Shown piece by piece: positions 22,310 through 36,800 of a stretch of DNA of 64,000 nt. Within the stretch, counting starts at the first letter, position 1, and each line of letters begins with the position of its first letter. The DNA is taken from contig QKWP01000515.1 in assembly GCA_003550325.1 (NCBI GenBank), positions 159,581 through 223,580 of the forward strand, written 5' to 3'. A program made the position numbers and the translations under genes. The notes under the pieces were generated by a model. The model did not search any database, was not told the origin of the DNA, and saw only the letters and a program-made list of their open reading frames with translations. This stretch comes from Gigaspora rosea (lineage: Eukaryota > Glomeromycota > Glomeromycetes > Diversisporales > Gigasporaceae).

Positions 22310-24092
22310 AATCCTCTCCTACATGGAGGGCCAGGTTTATGACAGCCAGACCCAATGTATAGGGCAGGCTATAGTATCCTGTGAAGCTATAAAAACTAAG
22401 CTTAAAACAGCGAGCACCTAAACAGAAATTAATTCTAGTACTTCAGATACCGTATTATTATATCACACTAAAGTACCACTCCAATATCATACCATTTATC
22501 ATTATCTACACAACAACATAGCTCTATATATACTATAGACAAGAGATATACAATGAATATAAATTGTTACCAGATGAATCTGACAATAACCTCAATATAT
22601 CAACTATATATACTAATACTATAGAAGAAACAAATACCAATTTCTATTCAAATTTACCAGAGATTTATGATCCATTAACATGCTACAACAAATTCTTATA
22701 CTATCACAGATTACAATCTTTACCTTTACCACAAACTGTTAGCTCCTTTTTAACCTACTTACAAGATAAATATCCAATGTTTTATTCACGATAGTATATC
22801 ATAATCTCTATTATATATAGCAGAATTGACTATTATTTTCCAAAAGCACATGTTTATTTACTACATGAACATCTTCTACCTAATTACTTCTTTGTACCTT
22901 TTGAGGATTTTTGTCTTTTTAATAATGTTCCAATCAGATTAAATTATCCTTTTTCTAGCAATAACAATTCATTAACTCCCTTTGATCTTTCAATTTGCAC
23001 ACATAATATCCAAGGTTTTAATAATATTACCAAAACAAGTTTGGGAAAATTATTGTATATCTCACAATTTAAAGATTATTAGTATTAAACTGAAACTAAG
23101 CTTTCTAGTGCACCTTCTATACTCAAACCTACAAAATCCCAATTTTATACCTACTTTTGGTACTGTACTAATAACTCTAAAGCAGGTACTGCTATTATTA
23201 TTCGCAACCACCTTACTCCTCATATTCATAACATTATTACATATCCTGGCTATGCAATAGCTATTGATTTATTTTTTAAACATGATTTTAAATTTTACAT
23301 AATTTCTATTATCTACTCTCTAATAACTCACAAAAGAGACTTCAAATCCAAGATACTATTATTCAATAGATTCAACAAGCAATTTCATCAAATATACAAC
23401 CAATTGTTTTAGGAGGCTTTAATGCCTCTGCTGCTTCTATTCTAACTAGTAACTCCAAAATAAATTGCTTCAATTCCTTTCTTATAAAAACATGTCCAAC
23501 TTGGTATCTTATACTAACTCATCCCAACCTACTTGGTATAGCTCTAGATACCAAAGTGAAATAGATTTTATTTGGACCCATAATCCTTTTTTCTTATTTA
23601 TTATCCTTTAAAATTGATGATTTAGACTTTTCAACCTCTAGTGACTACAAGATTCTCATATCTCGCTGGTCTTTTCCCTATGCATTTACTGAACATACTA
23701 GATATAAATGCAAAATGCATAAACTAATGACAAATGAAACCTGGTAGGTTTTGCTGACCAAGTTTCACTTAATCTTATATTCCATAACACACCTTCTACT
23801 ATTTTTACCTCTGAACTACTTGGCATAAACTACAAACTAGCATTATTAATACAGCATTCATACATATTCCTAACAAAAAAGTTGCTAGACGCAACTTTTA
23901 TCACTCTTTCTCATCCAAAACTACCCTTTTATACTATAATCTTAAAAAACTTAATAGTATTATTAAGCAAATAAAATACTCTTTTAATTCTGGTACATCT
24001 ATTCCCCTTCATCAAAATTCTACTATTACTTACCTAAACTCAATACATCAACTTTAACTTCCACCAATCCCTTTATTATCTAATCTCATACC
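22310..24092 (+). mobile_element. LINE A copy 1, segment 1: 5' region and endonuclease
   Basis: Decayed coding region. From about 22980 an AP-type endonuclease (EEP fold) can be followed through frame changes: SICTHNIQGFNN (first beta strand with asparagine), TETKL, then QPIVLGGFNASAAS (family GDFNA motif with the aspartate changed) and near 23640 SSDYKILISRW (family SDH motif with histidine changed). Upstream, 22564-22794 is an open frame of unknown function that may be part of the ORF start. A GC-richer stretch at 22316-22390 (tggagggccagg, ggcaggct) may be the 5' UTR. Many stops and shifts are present. The segment ends at the 3.2-kb insertion. The endonuclease would nick target DNA in an active LINE. 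Confidence 0.7.
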
Positions 24093-27000
24093 AGGACACT
24101 GGACATCTCTGATATATGTCATATTTTTTTTTAGCAAATTGATTCAAATTTGATCTAAGGTTCAAATTTAAATTTTAACAAATTGAAGTTAATTTTAAAA
24201 AGGGTTATAATTGAATATTTTAGCGAATTACTAAGATTTTACACATGTTATATTTTATTTTTAGCAATTTACCCACATTTTGCAAGAATTATTATAACAA
24301 GTTAAGTCATGCTATAATGATTGATTCAGATATAACAAGTTATTAATGGATATATGGAGCAAAATTATAATCAATTATAATTGAAAATAAGTAAAAGTAG
24401 TTGTAGCATATAATCAGGCTTTAGTATCAATAGCAACTTGCATATGTATTACGATCATTGATCGTGATTGTATATCAATAAACAAATAATTATATAATAC
24501 AATTGTGTGGGGTTATTATTAAGCAAATTTGTTAGTAATTTATATAATAATTGTAGTAATTATTATATAGTTAGTATCTTCTCTGAAATTTTTAAAAAAT
24601 ATAAAATTAAATATACCAGCATAATGTATTTTAATATGCTAAATAAGTTTTTTAGAACACAAAATTAGAATCAATTTGTAAAACTTTGAAAATCATAATA
24701 TTTTTAAAAATTTTTTATTTGAATTCTATGGGTTTGCAGAATTAAAATAAAAAAAATTTTATCAAATTTGGTTAAGAACTCATGGAAATATCTTTGGTGA
24801 ATTTCTTGTAAACAATTTCAATGCAGCTTTTTTGTAATATCTTTTTTTGCTTTTTCAAAATAACCCACTGTTTGGTGATAATTTACAAAAAATTTTACTA
24901 TGCTAACTAAAACAAAATTTATAACAAGACTTGTAGCGCATATCATTGACTAATAGAATCTCAAATTTCATGAAAAAATATTGAATACTCGTGAACATAT
25001 TAATGTTTTTGTAAATTTGGACACATACGTTTTCGCAAGTTTTCCCCTAAACTTCAAATGCTTCCAAAAGCACTTTCTCAAAATGAAACCTCCAAAACGT
25101 GACTTAGTAGGTTGATAGAATAGGCATTCGAGAGTCTTCAGTTAAAATTTTATCAAAAACATTTTAGTATTGACGAAGTTATGATAATTTTTTAATTTGC
25201 TTCAAGATTTGAGATTTTAAAAATTTTCAATTTTAATAAAAACAGAAAAATTACCATTACAGACTAGATTTTTTAAAGTTCAAATGAAAAAGTTACTGCG
25301 CACTAATATAATTAATAGAGAATAGTCTAAAATTTTGCTTTCTAAAATTTTAATTTATTTGGTTAAATATTCATTCTATAATAGCTTTTTTTCATTTGGC
25401 GCAGCTTCTTTATAATATATTTTTTGGAAATAGTAGAATCTTTTATCAAAGATATCTCTACAAGTTCTTGACCAAATTCGATGAAACTTTTTTTATTTAA
25501 ATTTTATGGATTCATAGAATTCAATTTTCATCAAATTTGATCAAGTGTAAGTAGTTGCAAAGATATCTTTGATCAAAGTTTTAGAAAATTTCATAACGCA
25601 TGTCACATGACAGATACGTTTAAATTTTTGACAAAACTTTGATCAAGGATATCTCTGCAACCACCTGATCAAATTTGATGAAATTTTTTTACTTATTCTA
25701 TGGAACTATACAATTTAAATAAAAATTTTCATCGAATTTGATCAGGTGGTTGCAAAGATATCCTTGATCAAAGTTTTGTCAAAAATTTAACCGTATCTGT
25801 CATGTGATACGAGTTTTGAAATTCTTTAAAATTTCGATCAAAGATATCTCTGCAACTACTTGATAATATTTAATAAAAATATTTTTATTTAAATTGTATG
25901 GATCCATAGAATAGGTAAAAAAATTTTCATCGAATTTAATTAGGTGGTTGCAAAGATTCTTTAATCAAAATTTTAGAGAATTTCAAAACATATATCACAT
26001 GACAGATATGTTTAAATTTTTGACAAAACTTTGATCAAAGATATCTCTGCAACCACCTGATCAAATTTGATTAATTTTTTTATTTAAATTGTATGGTTCC
26101 ATAGAATAAGTAAAAAAAATTTTCATCAAATTTGATCAGGTGGTTGCAGAGATATCCTTGATAAAAGGTTTGTTAAAAATTTAAACGTATCTGTTATGTG
26201 ATACACATTTTGAAATTTTCTAAAATTTTTTAACAAAATTTGATCAAGGATATCTCTGCAACCACCTGATCAAATTTGATGAAAATTTTTTAGTTATTCT
26301 ATAGAACCATACAATTTAAATAAAAAAATTTCATCAAATTTATCAGGTAGTTGCAGAGATATCCTTGATCAAATTTTGTGAAAGATTTAAACGTATCTGT
26401 CATATGATACGCGGTTTGAAATTCTCTAAAATTTTGATCAAAATATCTCTGTAACTACCTGATCAAATTCAATAAAAATTTTTATACTTATTCTATGGAT
26501 CCATACAATTTAAATAAAAAAATTTTCATTGAATTTGATTGGGTAGTTGCTAAGATATCTTCGCTCAGTGTTTTAGAAAAATTTGGCGCAGCTTGTTTTT
26601 GATAGAAGTTTTGATTTTTTCTAAAATTGAGTGAAGGTATCTTAGCAACCACCTGATCAAATTCGATGAAACTTTTTTTATTTGAATTATATGGATCCAT
26701 AGAATTCAAATAAAAAAAATTTCATTGAATTTGATCAGGTGGTTGCTACAATATCTTCATCCAAAGTTTTAAAAAAATTTGGCGCAGCTTGTATTTTAAT
26801 AGACATTTTGATTTTTTTCTAAAACTTTGAAGAAGGTATCTTAGCAATCACCTGATCATTCAATGAAAATTTTTCTATGGATCCATAGAATTCAAATAAA
26901 AAAATTTAATCAAATTTGATTAAGTGGTTGCTAAGATATTTTTGTTCAAAGTTAAGATTTTCATTTCGAATTTTATATATTTAAAAGTGGGTTTTATATT

Positions 27001-27288
27001 TTAAAAGCGGGTTTTACATATTTTATATATTCAAAAGGGGTTTTACATATTCAAAAGGAAATTTACATATTTTCAAAAGTGGGTTTAATAGCTATTATAG
27101 TTTTAAAAAATTTGCACTACATTTATTTACCTGGTGCTAGATATTATAATTAAGTTTTTAGCAAATTACTATAAAATTTATATGTAATAATCCAACTTTT
27201 AGCAAATTTACTTGATTTTAGGAGTAGCAAAACTGTTCAAATTCATGCAGATCAGTTATGACCTATATGAGAGATGTCCGGGGTCCTT
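24093..27288. mobile_element. Non-autonomous TIR element of 3.2 kb with palindrome array, inserted in LINE A
   Basis: Terminal inverted repeats: left aggacactggacatctctga and, from the right end on the complement, aaggaccccggacatctctc; both continue to atat-ggtcat over about 30 bases. The flanks tcatacc (24086-24092) and ttatacc (27289-27295) look like a 7-bp duplication with one change. The interior is non-coding. About 25380-26960 is a tandem series of about eight palindromes, each centred on a tatggatccata-like spot with arms caaccacctgatcaaatttg and gatatctctgcaac. No transposase was seen, so it depends on another element. Confidence 0.75.
25380..26960. repeat. Array of about eight palindromic units, period about 200 bp
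   Basis: Hairpin centres fall near 25500, 25700, 25890, 26100, 26290, 26490, 26695 and 26885. Each unit carries cctgatcaaatttgatgaaa on one arm and tttcatcgaatttgatcagg on the other, separated by an A/T-rich centre often reading tatggatccata. Between hairpins lies a spacer with acgtatctgtcatgtgatac (first units) or ttggcgcagctt (last units). Unit divergence is moderate. Confidence 0.85.
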
Positions 27289-27295
27289 TTATACC

Positions 27296-29129
27296 TAATT
27301 GGATTACTAATACTAAAGAAGTATAGAAGAGTCTATATTATGCACTGTTATCCTATATCCACTTCTTCAAAGATATTAGGTAACTAGAGTGATCTTAGAC
27401 AGTGAACACTTTGTGTAACTTCAAACTTTGTTACTGTAGTATATCTAAGTCAGTATGGCGTTTTTAAGAAAACTTAACAAAGAAGATTTAAGGCAATTTG
27501 CAATTATGAAAGAGACTACAATTAAAAGTATATGAGGATACTAATAACTGTTTGATTTGTGTAGTTAATAGTTGTTTTTATTATTGAAAGAGTATGAAGA
27601 CTCGATGTTGAACTTGGGGTCCACATCGGCCGCTTTTATACTTTTTGAAATTTTACAAATATAACGGTCAATATCTTTTACATGTGTAATATATACTATA
27701 ACTGCTATTAATAAAATATATAGTATAACTAGTATAAATATAATATATGTAATAAATAATATATATGTAATAAATAAAATATCTAGAATATAAGCTATAA
27801 ATATGACATCTTTTAGATATGTCAGATCTACGATTTTTGTCCGCAGCAATCGCCTAGCCAATCAGATCGTTGGTCTATTAATAAGTATAGGAGTAAATGT
27901 TTGACAACTCCTATCTTGGCAACCAGAGGTTGTACAGGGACGTACTATGGCTTATTCGAACCGTCTCATCGTGCTGAGTCGAATGGTGGTTGTTTCATCG
28001 AATTTGGATCACTGGTTCAAACGTTATGTCCGTTTTTGTGATATTTTACAGGTCAATAGCACATAATCTAGAAAACATTAAATATACACATTAACAAATA
28101 CTTGAATCTATTAATACCAGATGTTCTAAGCTAGTTATTCTGCCTATATTTATGATTAATAGTATTCTTAACTGACATAAAGATCCTGTTAGAATTAACA
28201 ATATTAAAAGTAATAATACTATTATTCCTAAGCCTTTAATTATTAAAACACATATTCAGATCCATTTTGACTAATAGACTGTATTTAGACAAATTAATGA
28301 ACACTTATTCAATTCGTACTGGTCAAATGAATAGCTTCCAAAACAGAATATTGATTCAAGTTGGTATTTTGAAGCTCTTCACTTTTTAACTATTAAAGAA
28401 GTTTTTGATACTTTATTTTAACTTCCTAATAACAAAGCATGTGGCCCTTCTGGAATTAGTTATAAAATAATCAAACACTTTGAAAATAACTGTTTACTTG
28501 CTATTACATATCTTTTTAATCGATACCTAACAGCCCAAACTGTTCCTAAACAATAAAAAGAGAATCGTATTTTTCCTATCTTCAAAAAACCAATTTTTAA
28601 TAGTAACTTAACTAATACCTGACCTATTAGTTTAGTAGATCATATTAGAAAACTTTATACCAAACTTCTTACTAATAGGCTTAACAAAATATTTATACAA
28701 TATAACATTCTTTCACTTTACAATTATATTGTATTATCTGGTAATAGTACCTCTATATCCATACATGTTTTTAATAAAAATATAGAAGATTCTAATTGCA
28801 ATCACAAGCCACTTTGGCTTATATTCCAAGATATGAGCAAAGCCTATAACTCTGTTCAATTTAACCTATTTACTAAATCACTATCCCGTATTTGTATACT
28901 ATTACTACTTATTAATATCCTTTTTAATCTTCTATTTAACTGATACAATCGAGTAATTACAAATCTCAGTTTTACTAATTTTTACTCAGTAAAAAATAGT
29001 ATTAATTAAAGAAAAACAATAATACCCCTTTTTTGAAGAATTTACTATAACCACTTATTAGCTATATTGCTACACAGTTCACTGGTTATACTTTACAAAC
29101 TTTCTGGAAAACCAACCTTACTTTATCAC
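27296..29129 (+). mobile_element. LINE A copy 1, segment 2: linker and N-terminal reverse transcriptase
   Basis: From about 28060 the LINE frame resumes and can be read in pieces: LPNNKACGPSGISYKIIKHF (fingers), ENRIFPIFKK, PISLVDHIRKLYTKLLTNRL, and LIFQDMSKAYNSV (motif A; F-Q-D-M-S-K-A-Y). Stops are frequent, several at positions expected to be Gln, Arg or Trp. The stretch 27330-28060 does not read as LINE: it has a TA-rich run (27690-27790) and GC-richer patches (27840-28020), and may be another insertion without visible ends. The segment is cut at motif A/B by the LTR element; LINE sequence continues at 38761. Confidence 0.7.
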
Positions 29130-29694
29130 TGTTATAGAATAGCTTTGATAATTATGGTAGAAATTAGTTGAAAAATTAGAACTTAATAAGGAAATTTTGT
29201 AATAACTGTATTTAGCAATAGCGAAATTAATGTGCAATGACACTCAATGATGCTTAACGACGCTTAGCGACGCTTAATGATGCTTAACGATGCTTAGTGA
29301 TGCTTAGTGACGCTTAGTAACACTTAACGATGCTTAGCGACGCTTAGCTTAATAGATATATAAATCTACCTTATTTCCCTTAGTTTTAGACAGATCTAGA
29401 TATTGTATTGCATACTTACCTTTATATATCTTATCCTTATCTCTTATTATTAATAAACTCTTAGGATTTCTAAGGAACAGACACCTTGGAATAGCCCTCT
29501 TGTTAAATTAATAAACTGTTTATTATCTTCTGTTGTTTAATACCACACTGACTTAGAGAAGTGTGTAGTTTCTTATAAACATAAAAGAAACTATACTTCC
29601 TCTTGCACACCGCTTCACACCCAAAGTAAGGAATCTCAGGAGCTGTGTGAATGTTACTTTATCAAAATTAAAGAAGGCTTTAGGTACTATAACA
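29130..29694 (+). repeat. 5' LTR of the gypsy-type fossil
   Basis: It starts tgttatagaatagcttt and ends ggtactataaca. It includes a short tandem tract (gatgcttaacgacgcttag-type units, 29240-29348), a TATA-like tatataaa near 29355 and an aataaa-type signal near 29450. It matches 38198-38760 along its full length. Confidence 0.93.
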
Positions 29695-32600
29695 TTTGAT
29701 GCCTTCTGGCGGAAATCCTATTTAAAATATTGGATATTATTGAAAAATTGGAAATCTTATTATTACTTTTGGCAGAAATTTAGTTGTTTTTTTGGCTGTT
29801 ACTAACTCTCTTTCTGTTAAATTGCATTCTTGATATTCTCTTACCACTTACTCGAAATTTCTTTTTGTTGAATATTAACTATTTACTATATTTCTGGAGA
29901 TTAAATTTTGTTGACAACTTATTACTAACCTTTTATTTTTGGAGATATTACTATTATTTCTTTTATTAGTTTCCTTGAGACTTGAAAATTAATTTCTCTA
30001 TATGAATAGAGCTTATGAACTATATCTAGAACAAATTGAAGAACACAGAGCAAGTCATCCTTCATCACTCGTCATAGACATTTTACAAGCTTATCATCCT
30101 GATCTATCCTGTACTATTTGTTACCCTGTTGCTGATTTATACTAACCTTTTCGTCAATTTTGGGGAACCTATCGAGATAATAATTTTGCTACCCAATATT
30201 CGCAAAAGACAAACGATGCTTACAATATCCTGGTTACTGATACTGATTATAATACTGCTAGAGCTGCTGCTTGAGATATTGTTTTTAGTTGCCGTTATAA
30301 CAATGACCTTTTAAACCCAAAAGAAGTTATTGCTGAATTACTTTTTGAACATACTCCCTATACTCTTGCATCTACCTTACCTCTTGATTTTGAAGCTACC
30401 TTACTTGACCTTCATATTGAGGATCTTCTTCCTCCTACTCCCTCTCAAACTTGACTAAGAACTGAAAACCTCTTATTTAATTTTCAAAATCAATTTGGAA
30501 GAACTGAATTAAACTTTGATACTTCTCCGCCCAGATCTATATACACTTTAGGACCTGAACAATTAGCTGATACTGGTGTTGGTTCTTCCACTAATACTTA
30601 TATACCAATCCCTCCACAACTTGAGTTTCCTTCCTCACATATCTCAGAAATTCCATATCATTATACTCGAGAAACTACTCCTCCTCCACGAAATCGCCTC
30701 TTTCGCTACTTACAACAAACCTTTCCTCTTACAACTCACACAACTGTTCCTCTACCTCCTTCTGTAACTGAATTTTACTCTACAGTTAATTTAGATATAA
30801 CTGTTATCCCATACCATATACCTCCATTACTAAATACCCCTCCTCTTAACAATCAAAACTTAATTGACCCCCTTGACCATTATATTCAAAACCAAGACAC
30901 TACTGTTATTAAACCTGACTCTCTTCCACTATTCAAGAAAATAAATTTACAACCTCTTGCTAGAATTAAATCCTATCTTACCTCCTAACCAACTAGAAAA
31001 TCCAATGGGAGATGGTCTTTATGAGCTGCTGCACAAGCAATAACTGACCTTGCTACTGCCCTTGGGCAAGGCTCTGAGAAAACTCTTATAACTGTTGCAG
31101 ATTTTTATAGTGATGAAACCCAAGACTCTGCTGACTGGCTAAAGGAATTTAGAAGAGCTGCTACTGCTAATAAATGGAGTGCTGCACAGAAGCTCCAACT
31201 TGCTCCTGCGTATTTTAAAGGAGTTGCATTAGACTAGTACCAAGCTTTAAATCCACAACCCACTGCTTTTAATAATGATAGTAACCAAGCTACTAGTTTT
31301 CAACATCTTTTTAAAGTGCATTTTTATACTACCAAGCAAAAGGCTGTCTGGCAAAAACAGCTTTTTGATATTAAACAAGGACCCACTGAAACTGTAGATG
31401 GATATGTCAACAGATTTTGTATATTACAAAAAAAGTAGATCAAGAAGATGTTTTCCCTGCTGATTTCGTTAAACAACTTTTTATTCAAGGCTTGCATCCT
31501 GAGTATGGAGTTAATGTCCAAGCTGCTATACCTAATATCCTGAATAATGCTATTAAAATAGCCCTCTGCTAGGAAACCGGAAAATTAATGGCTACCCCTA
31601 CCACTAATACTGACCAAGCTATTCAACAGCTTACTGACCAAATTGCCAAGCTTAGTATTAACTTAGCCCAAACACAGACCGCTCCTACCTCTTCTGTTAA
31701 CTATGCTGACAACTGAGCCCAAACTTCACGAATGAAAGAGCCACCTATTTGTTATTATTGTGGATGCACTGGACATTTTATTCGTGATTGTAATAGCAGA
31801 AAACAAAACCAACGACAAGGATCCAACTCTCGTCGTAATTATAATAATAACAACCGAAACCGAAACAACAACCAAAATAGGGACTGGAATGGTCGCTCCT
31901 CTGATCGCTATTCCAATAACAGAGACCATTCTCGCAGTCGTAATAATTCTCATCCTAGGAGTCAATCTAGAGCCAATAATTATAGAAATCAGAATAACGT
32001 CAACTATTGCTCTTATCAAAACTCCTCTAATTGATCCCTTCTTCTTATCATCGAAGTGTTAATTATCTTACACAAAGTTAGACTCAAACACCCTCTCTTA
32101 CTGCTGACAAGTGGGAAACACTACTCAATAATCCATCTATTCGAGGTGCCTTGGCTACTCATCTTTATGAGGAAGCCAAAAATGCCAATCTTGTTCAAAC
32201 CTCTATATATACCACGCCTGTTAAATGTAATATCTCTTTTCAGAATAAACCCTATTAGGCTATTATTGATAGTGGTGCTTCAGTTAGCATGATTGCTCAC
32301 AAGGCAGTTAAGGAACTTTGATTGACCATTAAAAAGGCCTCTAACAGCCTTATAGTCCATGCAGTTGGAACTTCTACTCAACCTTTAGGAATTATAAAAG
32401 TCCTACTAGTCAAAATTGACCACGTTACTATTCCTCTTACTGTGGAAGTAGTAGACACTACTTCTTACCCTCTTCTTCTAGCCAATGACTGGAATCAAAA
32501 AGTTGAAGCAAACTATAACTAGAAAAATGGCTGTTATACTTTTAAATGGGAAAACAAGAAATACACTATCCCTACTACTTATGAAAGTAACCAACCTCTA

Positions 32601-33428
32601 CCTAGTCAACCTACTGTTACTGCACCAGATGAATTAGACCCTTATAAACCAGAATACCCTAGAGAAGCTTATGTTTTGATCAAAAAGACTCCGACCAATC
32701 CCCAGAATAAAATGAATGGACTACTTACCAATCTCACCGCAGGAACAGAAAAGCCCCTAAATAATGTATCTGTAGAAATTGTGGATCTCCTGGTTAATCT
32801 TTGCAAATTGTCCTACCAACCAATATAACCGATGCCAGAAATTTGGCCACATTGCTGTTAAATGTTCTAAACAAGTCCCAAAGCGTGCTACTTGCCCTAC
32901 TTGCAATGACTCTAACTATTTATATAGAGACAGCCCTAATAAGTCTGCAGAGGATGTAGTTCATTAGGACATATTGAAGCTTATTGTTCTCTTGCCACTT
33001 GGAAAAAACAAATCTCAGTTTACCAGTGTGGATATACTCTTGATCAAGTTGATATTAATCGATTGCCTACCCATAGCCCTTGCCGTACCTATCATTGTTG
33101 CCAATGTAAAGTCCCTAACCGACCTGATATTCTTAAACTTCTTGAAGAGAAACTTGTATGCCCTGGATGCTATTCCGACTTCCACTGTGCCCTAGACCAA
33201 GAAGACCCTAGGAGTATCCATTTCTTCACCCAAGATGAAGGACATAGAATGCTTGTTAGTTGTAAAGTATATAACAAGTTAGATACAAGATCTAGAATGT
33301 GTCAATTAGACAGTTTCCGTGAAGAATTATAGTTTTGTGAATTGGAACATCTCTATGTGTACAAGGCTAGCTAGGATATCCAGTATAATCCTAACTATAA
33401 CCTCTGGACCCAAATCAAATGTTATACT

Positions 33429-33833
33429 TAGTGTTCTGCAAAAAGGATCCGGATGGATCTGGTATTTTTAATGGGTATGAATATAGTGTTATACTAAAGG
33501 TAGCAGAACTGAAACTGTGCATATATTTAATACAGAAAATACACTACTATCAACGGGCTCCGCTTGTCTCTCACGTGTATCTGTAGCCAGCAGCAGTCCT
33601 GCAAACTCGCTGCATAAACCGGATCTGAACTGGATCCGAATCCGGATGCAGTGAGTTTGAAGAACTGCTGCTGGCTATAGACGCACATGAGAGACTAGTG
33701 GAACCTGTTGATAGTAGTGTATTTTCTGTATTAATTATATGTACAGTTTCAGTCCTGGTACCCTTAGCGTAATGCTATATTCATACCCATTAAAAATACT
33801 GGATCCATCCGGATCCTTTTTTGTAAAACACTA
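33429..33833. mobile_element. hAT-type MITE, family 1 copy 2 (405 bp), inside the LTR fossil
   Basis: It has the same order of motifs as the MITE at 6072-6477: tagtgttctgcaaaaaggat at the left and aaaacacta at the right, with arms containing ggctccgcttgtctctcacg- and agcagcagtcc-type stretches. The flanks are gttatact at 33421-33428 and 33834-33841, an exact 8-bp duplication. Its two arms have diverged from each other more than in copy 1, so this copy is older. It sits between the protease and reverse transcriptase parts of the LTR element. Confidence 0.92.
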
Positions 33834-36800
33834 GTTATACTGAATTCACAAAGAATGCTGGACACCAATATGAAATAAACAAGACCAGAATTTTCTGACT
33901 TGCAAAGATTCTCTTGGATGAAAATGACCAGACTATCACCCAGGCCTTGGAACCTCTAACCTCTGATTGTATAACTCAACCTTGGAGCTATGAGGAAATG
34001 CAACTTATATTGCAAGCTGAATCAGACCTATTATCAGAAAATGATATTGATCCTCTACAAGCAATTTTAGACAAATCCTTTGATACTAGCCATCCAGACT
34101 ATGACAAGAAGTATGCTCTCGCCGTACTTCGAAGAAAACTTTACAGTTCCTGTTGACCTTTGCCAGGAATGTTTACATGTTAAACACCAAGAAGAATTAA
34201 ATGCAAATCAAGGATATTGCAATGATTGCAAACTTCTAGACCCAGAAATTTATTCACCACATACTGAAGAAACTATCAAGGAATTAGGAGATGACCTACA
34301 GTTTTATCAACTCCAACAACAAGTACAACAACAAGACCAGTTAATAAAACAATTACAAGCTAGAATTGAAACCTTGGAAATACTAATGCTACTTTACTAC
34401 GCTTTTTTCAAAAAGAAGCCTAAATGCTCACCAACGGGCTAATACTTTAGACATGCTTTGCCAAAATTTTTAGAGAATCCTAGGCAGGATCATAAACTAC
34501 CTGTCGACCCAGACCAGACTCTCATACCCAAACATGTAAATATTATTAACCTCGAACATGAAGAATATACTCTATCGACCCAGACCTCTTTAAAAATTGG
34601 AATACTTAATAAAGAACAAGGCCTAGCTTTTCAAAAATTATTAGAAGAATTTGCAGACCTTTTTGCAAATGATATAACTAAGCTAGGATGAACCAATTTG
34701 GTTATTCACCGAATCTATACCGAGGATGTACACTCTATTCGATCTCGCTCTTATTCTGTACCTCCAAATGAACAAGAATTCATACAGGAAGAAATCCAAA
34801 GAATATTAGGCCACAAATTTATCCAACCTTCTGATAGCCCTTGGACCTCACCTGTTGTTCTAGTATGAAAGAAAAATAGAAATTTACGATTCTGTATAGA
34901 CTACAAAAAAATAAATGCTGTTACCAAGAAGGATGCTTACCCGCTACCTCGTATTGATAAAATGCTTAATGCCCTTACAGGATGCTTATGGTTTTCTATT
35001 CTTGATCTTGCGAGTAAATATTGGCAAGTTGCTATGGATCCCCGTGACAAAGAGAAAACTGCCTTTATTACACGATATGGAATCTATGAATTTAATATAA
35101 TGCTTTTGGTCTTTGCAATGCTCCTGCAACTTTCTAAAGGCTAATGGACCGTGTATAAAAAGGAATTATATGAAATTTGTGGTTGTATACTTAGATGATA
35201 CAATTGTTTATTCTAAAACATTTGATGAACACTTAACCTATTTAAAAAGAGTATTTAATAGAATTAAACAAGCAGGACTCAGACTTAATATAGAAAGTGT
35301 ACCTTTTGGATTCACCAACTACCTTTTTTAGGACATCTTATTTCTGCTAAGGGTATCTCTCCTGACTCTCAAAAAGTTGAAGCTGTCCAACGAATTCAAC
35401 CTCCTAAAAACCTTACAGCTTTCCGATCTTTTCTTGGACTTGCAGAATATTACCTTCAATTTATTCAAAACTTCTCATCAATTGCTTACCCTTTAAATTC
35501 ACTTCTACAAAAAGAAGAACACTATCGCTGGCAGAATAAACAACAAAAAGCTTTTGAAGAGTTAAAATCTAGACTTATTACTGCCTCTATATTAGCCTAC
35601 CCCAAGTTTAAAGAGATATTTATACTTGCTACTAATGCTTCTTACAATGGCTTTGGAGCTACATTAAGCCAACTAGATAAAAATGGAAAAGAACACCCCA
35701 TTGTCTATGCTAGTAAAAGCCTGCGAAAAGAAGAAATGAATTATGCAGCAACTGAACATGAATGTGCTGCAGTTGTATGGGCCATAGAACATTTTCATAA
35801 GTATTTAGGCGCTACAAAATTTATCTTAGTTACAAACCACTCAGCATTGAAATAGTTATGTACTGCTGAACCCAAAGGAAGAATTGGAAGATAGATCTTG
35901 AAAACCAACATATAATTTTGGAATTATTTATAAACCAGGCCGAATTTATTCGAATGTAGATGCTCTCTCACGATTACTGACTCAGACAACTATACCTGCT
36001 AAACTTCATGAATCTTGACCAATATTATAATCTCTACCACTATTTGAACACAGACCAATTTCCAGATGGATTTACTGACCAAGAACAGAAGCAACTTATG
36101 ACCCAGGCTAAATATTTTGAAATTAGACATCACCTTCTCTATAAAAAAAATAAAAGAAACCCAGACAGCTCCTTAGAGTTATTAAATAGACGGAAGTCGA
36201 ACCAGTATTATATATGATGCATAAGCACCCCACTGCTAGACATTTGGGAACTGACGCTAGGTATTATAAAATATCAGAATGTTATTATTAGAACCAAATG
36301 TATTGAGACATACAAGAATATGTGAAGACATATAAAGAATGCCAACGAAGACAAAAAGGCCATAGAAAAGAACCTTTACATCCTATACAAATTGGAAGAG
36401 CTTTCAAACGTGTTGGAATTGACCTTGTAGGCCTCTTGCCTATAACTAAACAAAACAATCGATATATTATTGTCGCTACTGAATACCTAACATGATGGCC
36501 AGAAGCTCATGCTGTTTTAGATACTAGTGCTAGTACACTTGCTCAGTTTATCTTTGAAGAGATAATCTGTAGACACGGAACTCCAAAAATTATCTTATCA
36601 GACCAAGGTCACAATTTTATTAGTGAAACAATTAGAATTCTCTGTAAGAAATTTTTTATCAAGCATAAATTCTCTTCTCCTTACCACTTCCAGACAAATG
36701 GTATAGTAGAGAGATTTAATGGAACATTGTGTGAATCACTTGCAAAAGTGAAAGAAGATGATGATTGGGATTTGTACATACCTGCTGTTCTTTTAGCATA

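Noticed and set aside
27565-27861. 98-residue minus-strand frame
   Set aside because: Its Ile/Tyr repeats translate a TA-rich simple tract.
31726-32062. Overlapping frames on both strands over the zinc-knuckle region of the LTR fossil
   Set aside because: Only the frame with the knuckle has family features; the others are shadows of its Asn/Arg-rich tail.
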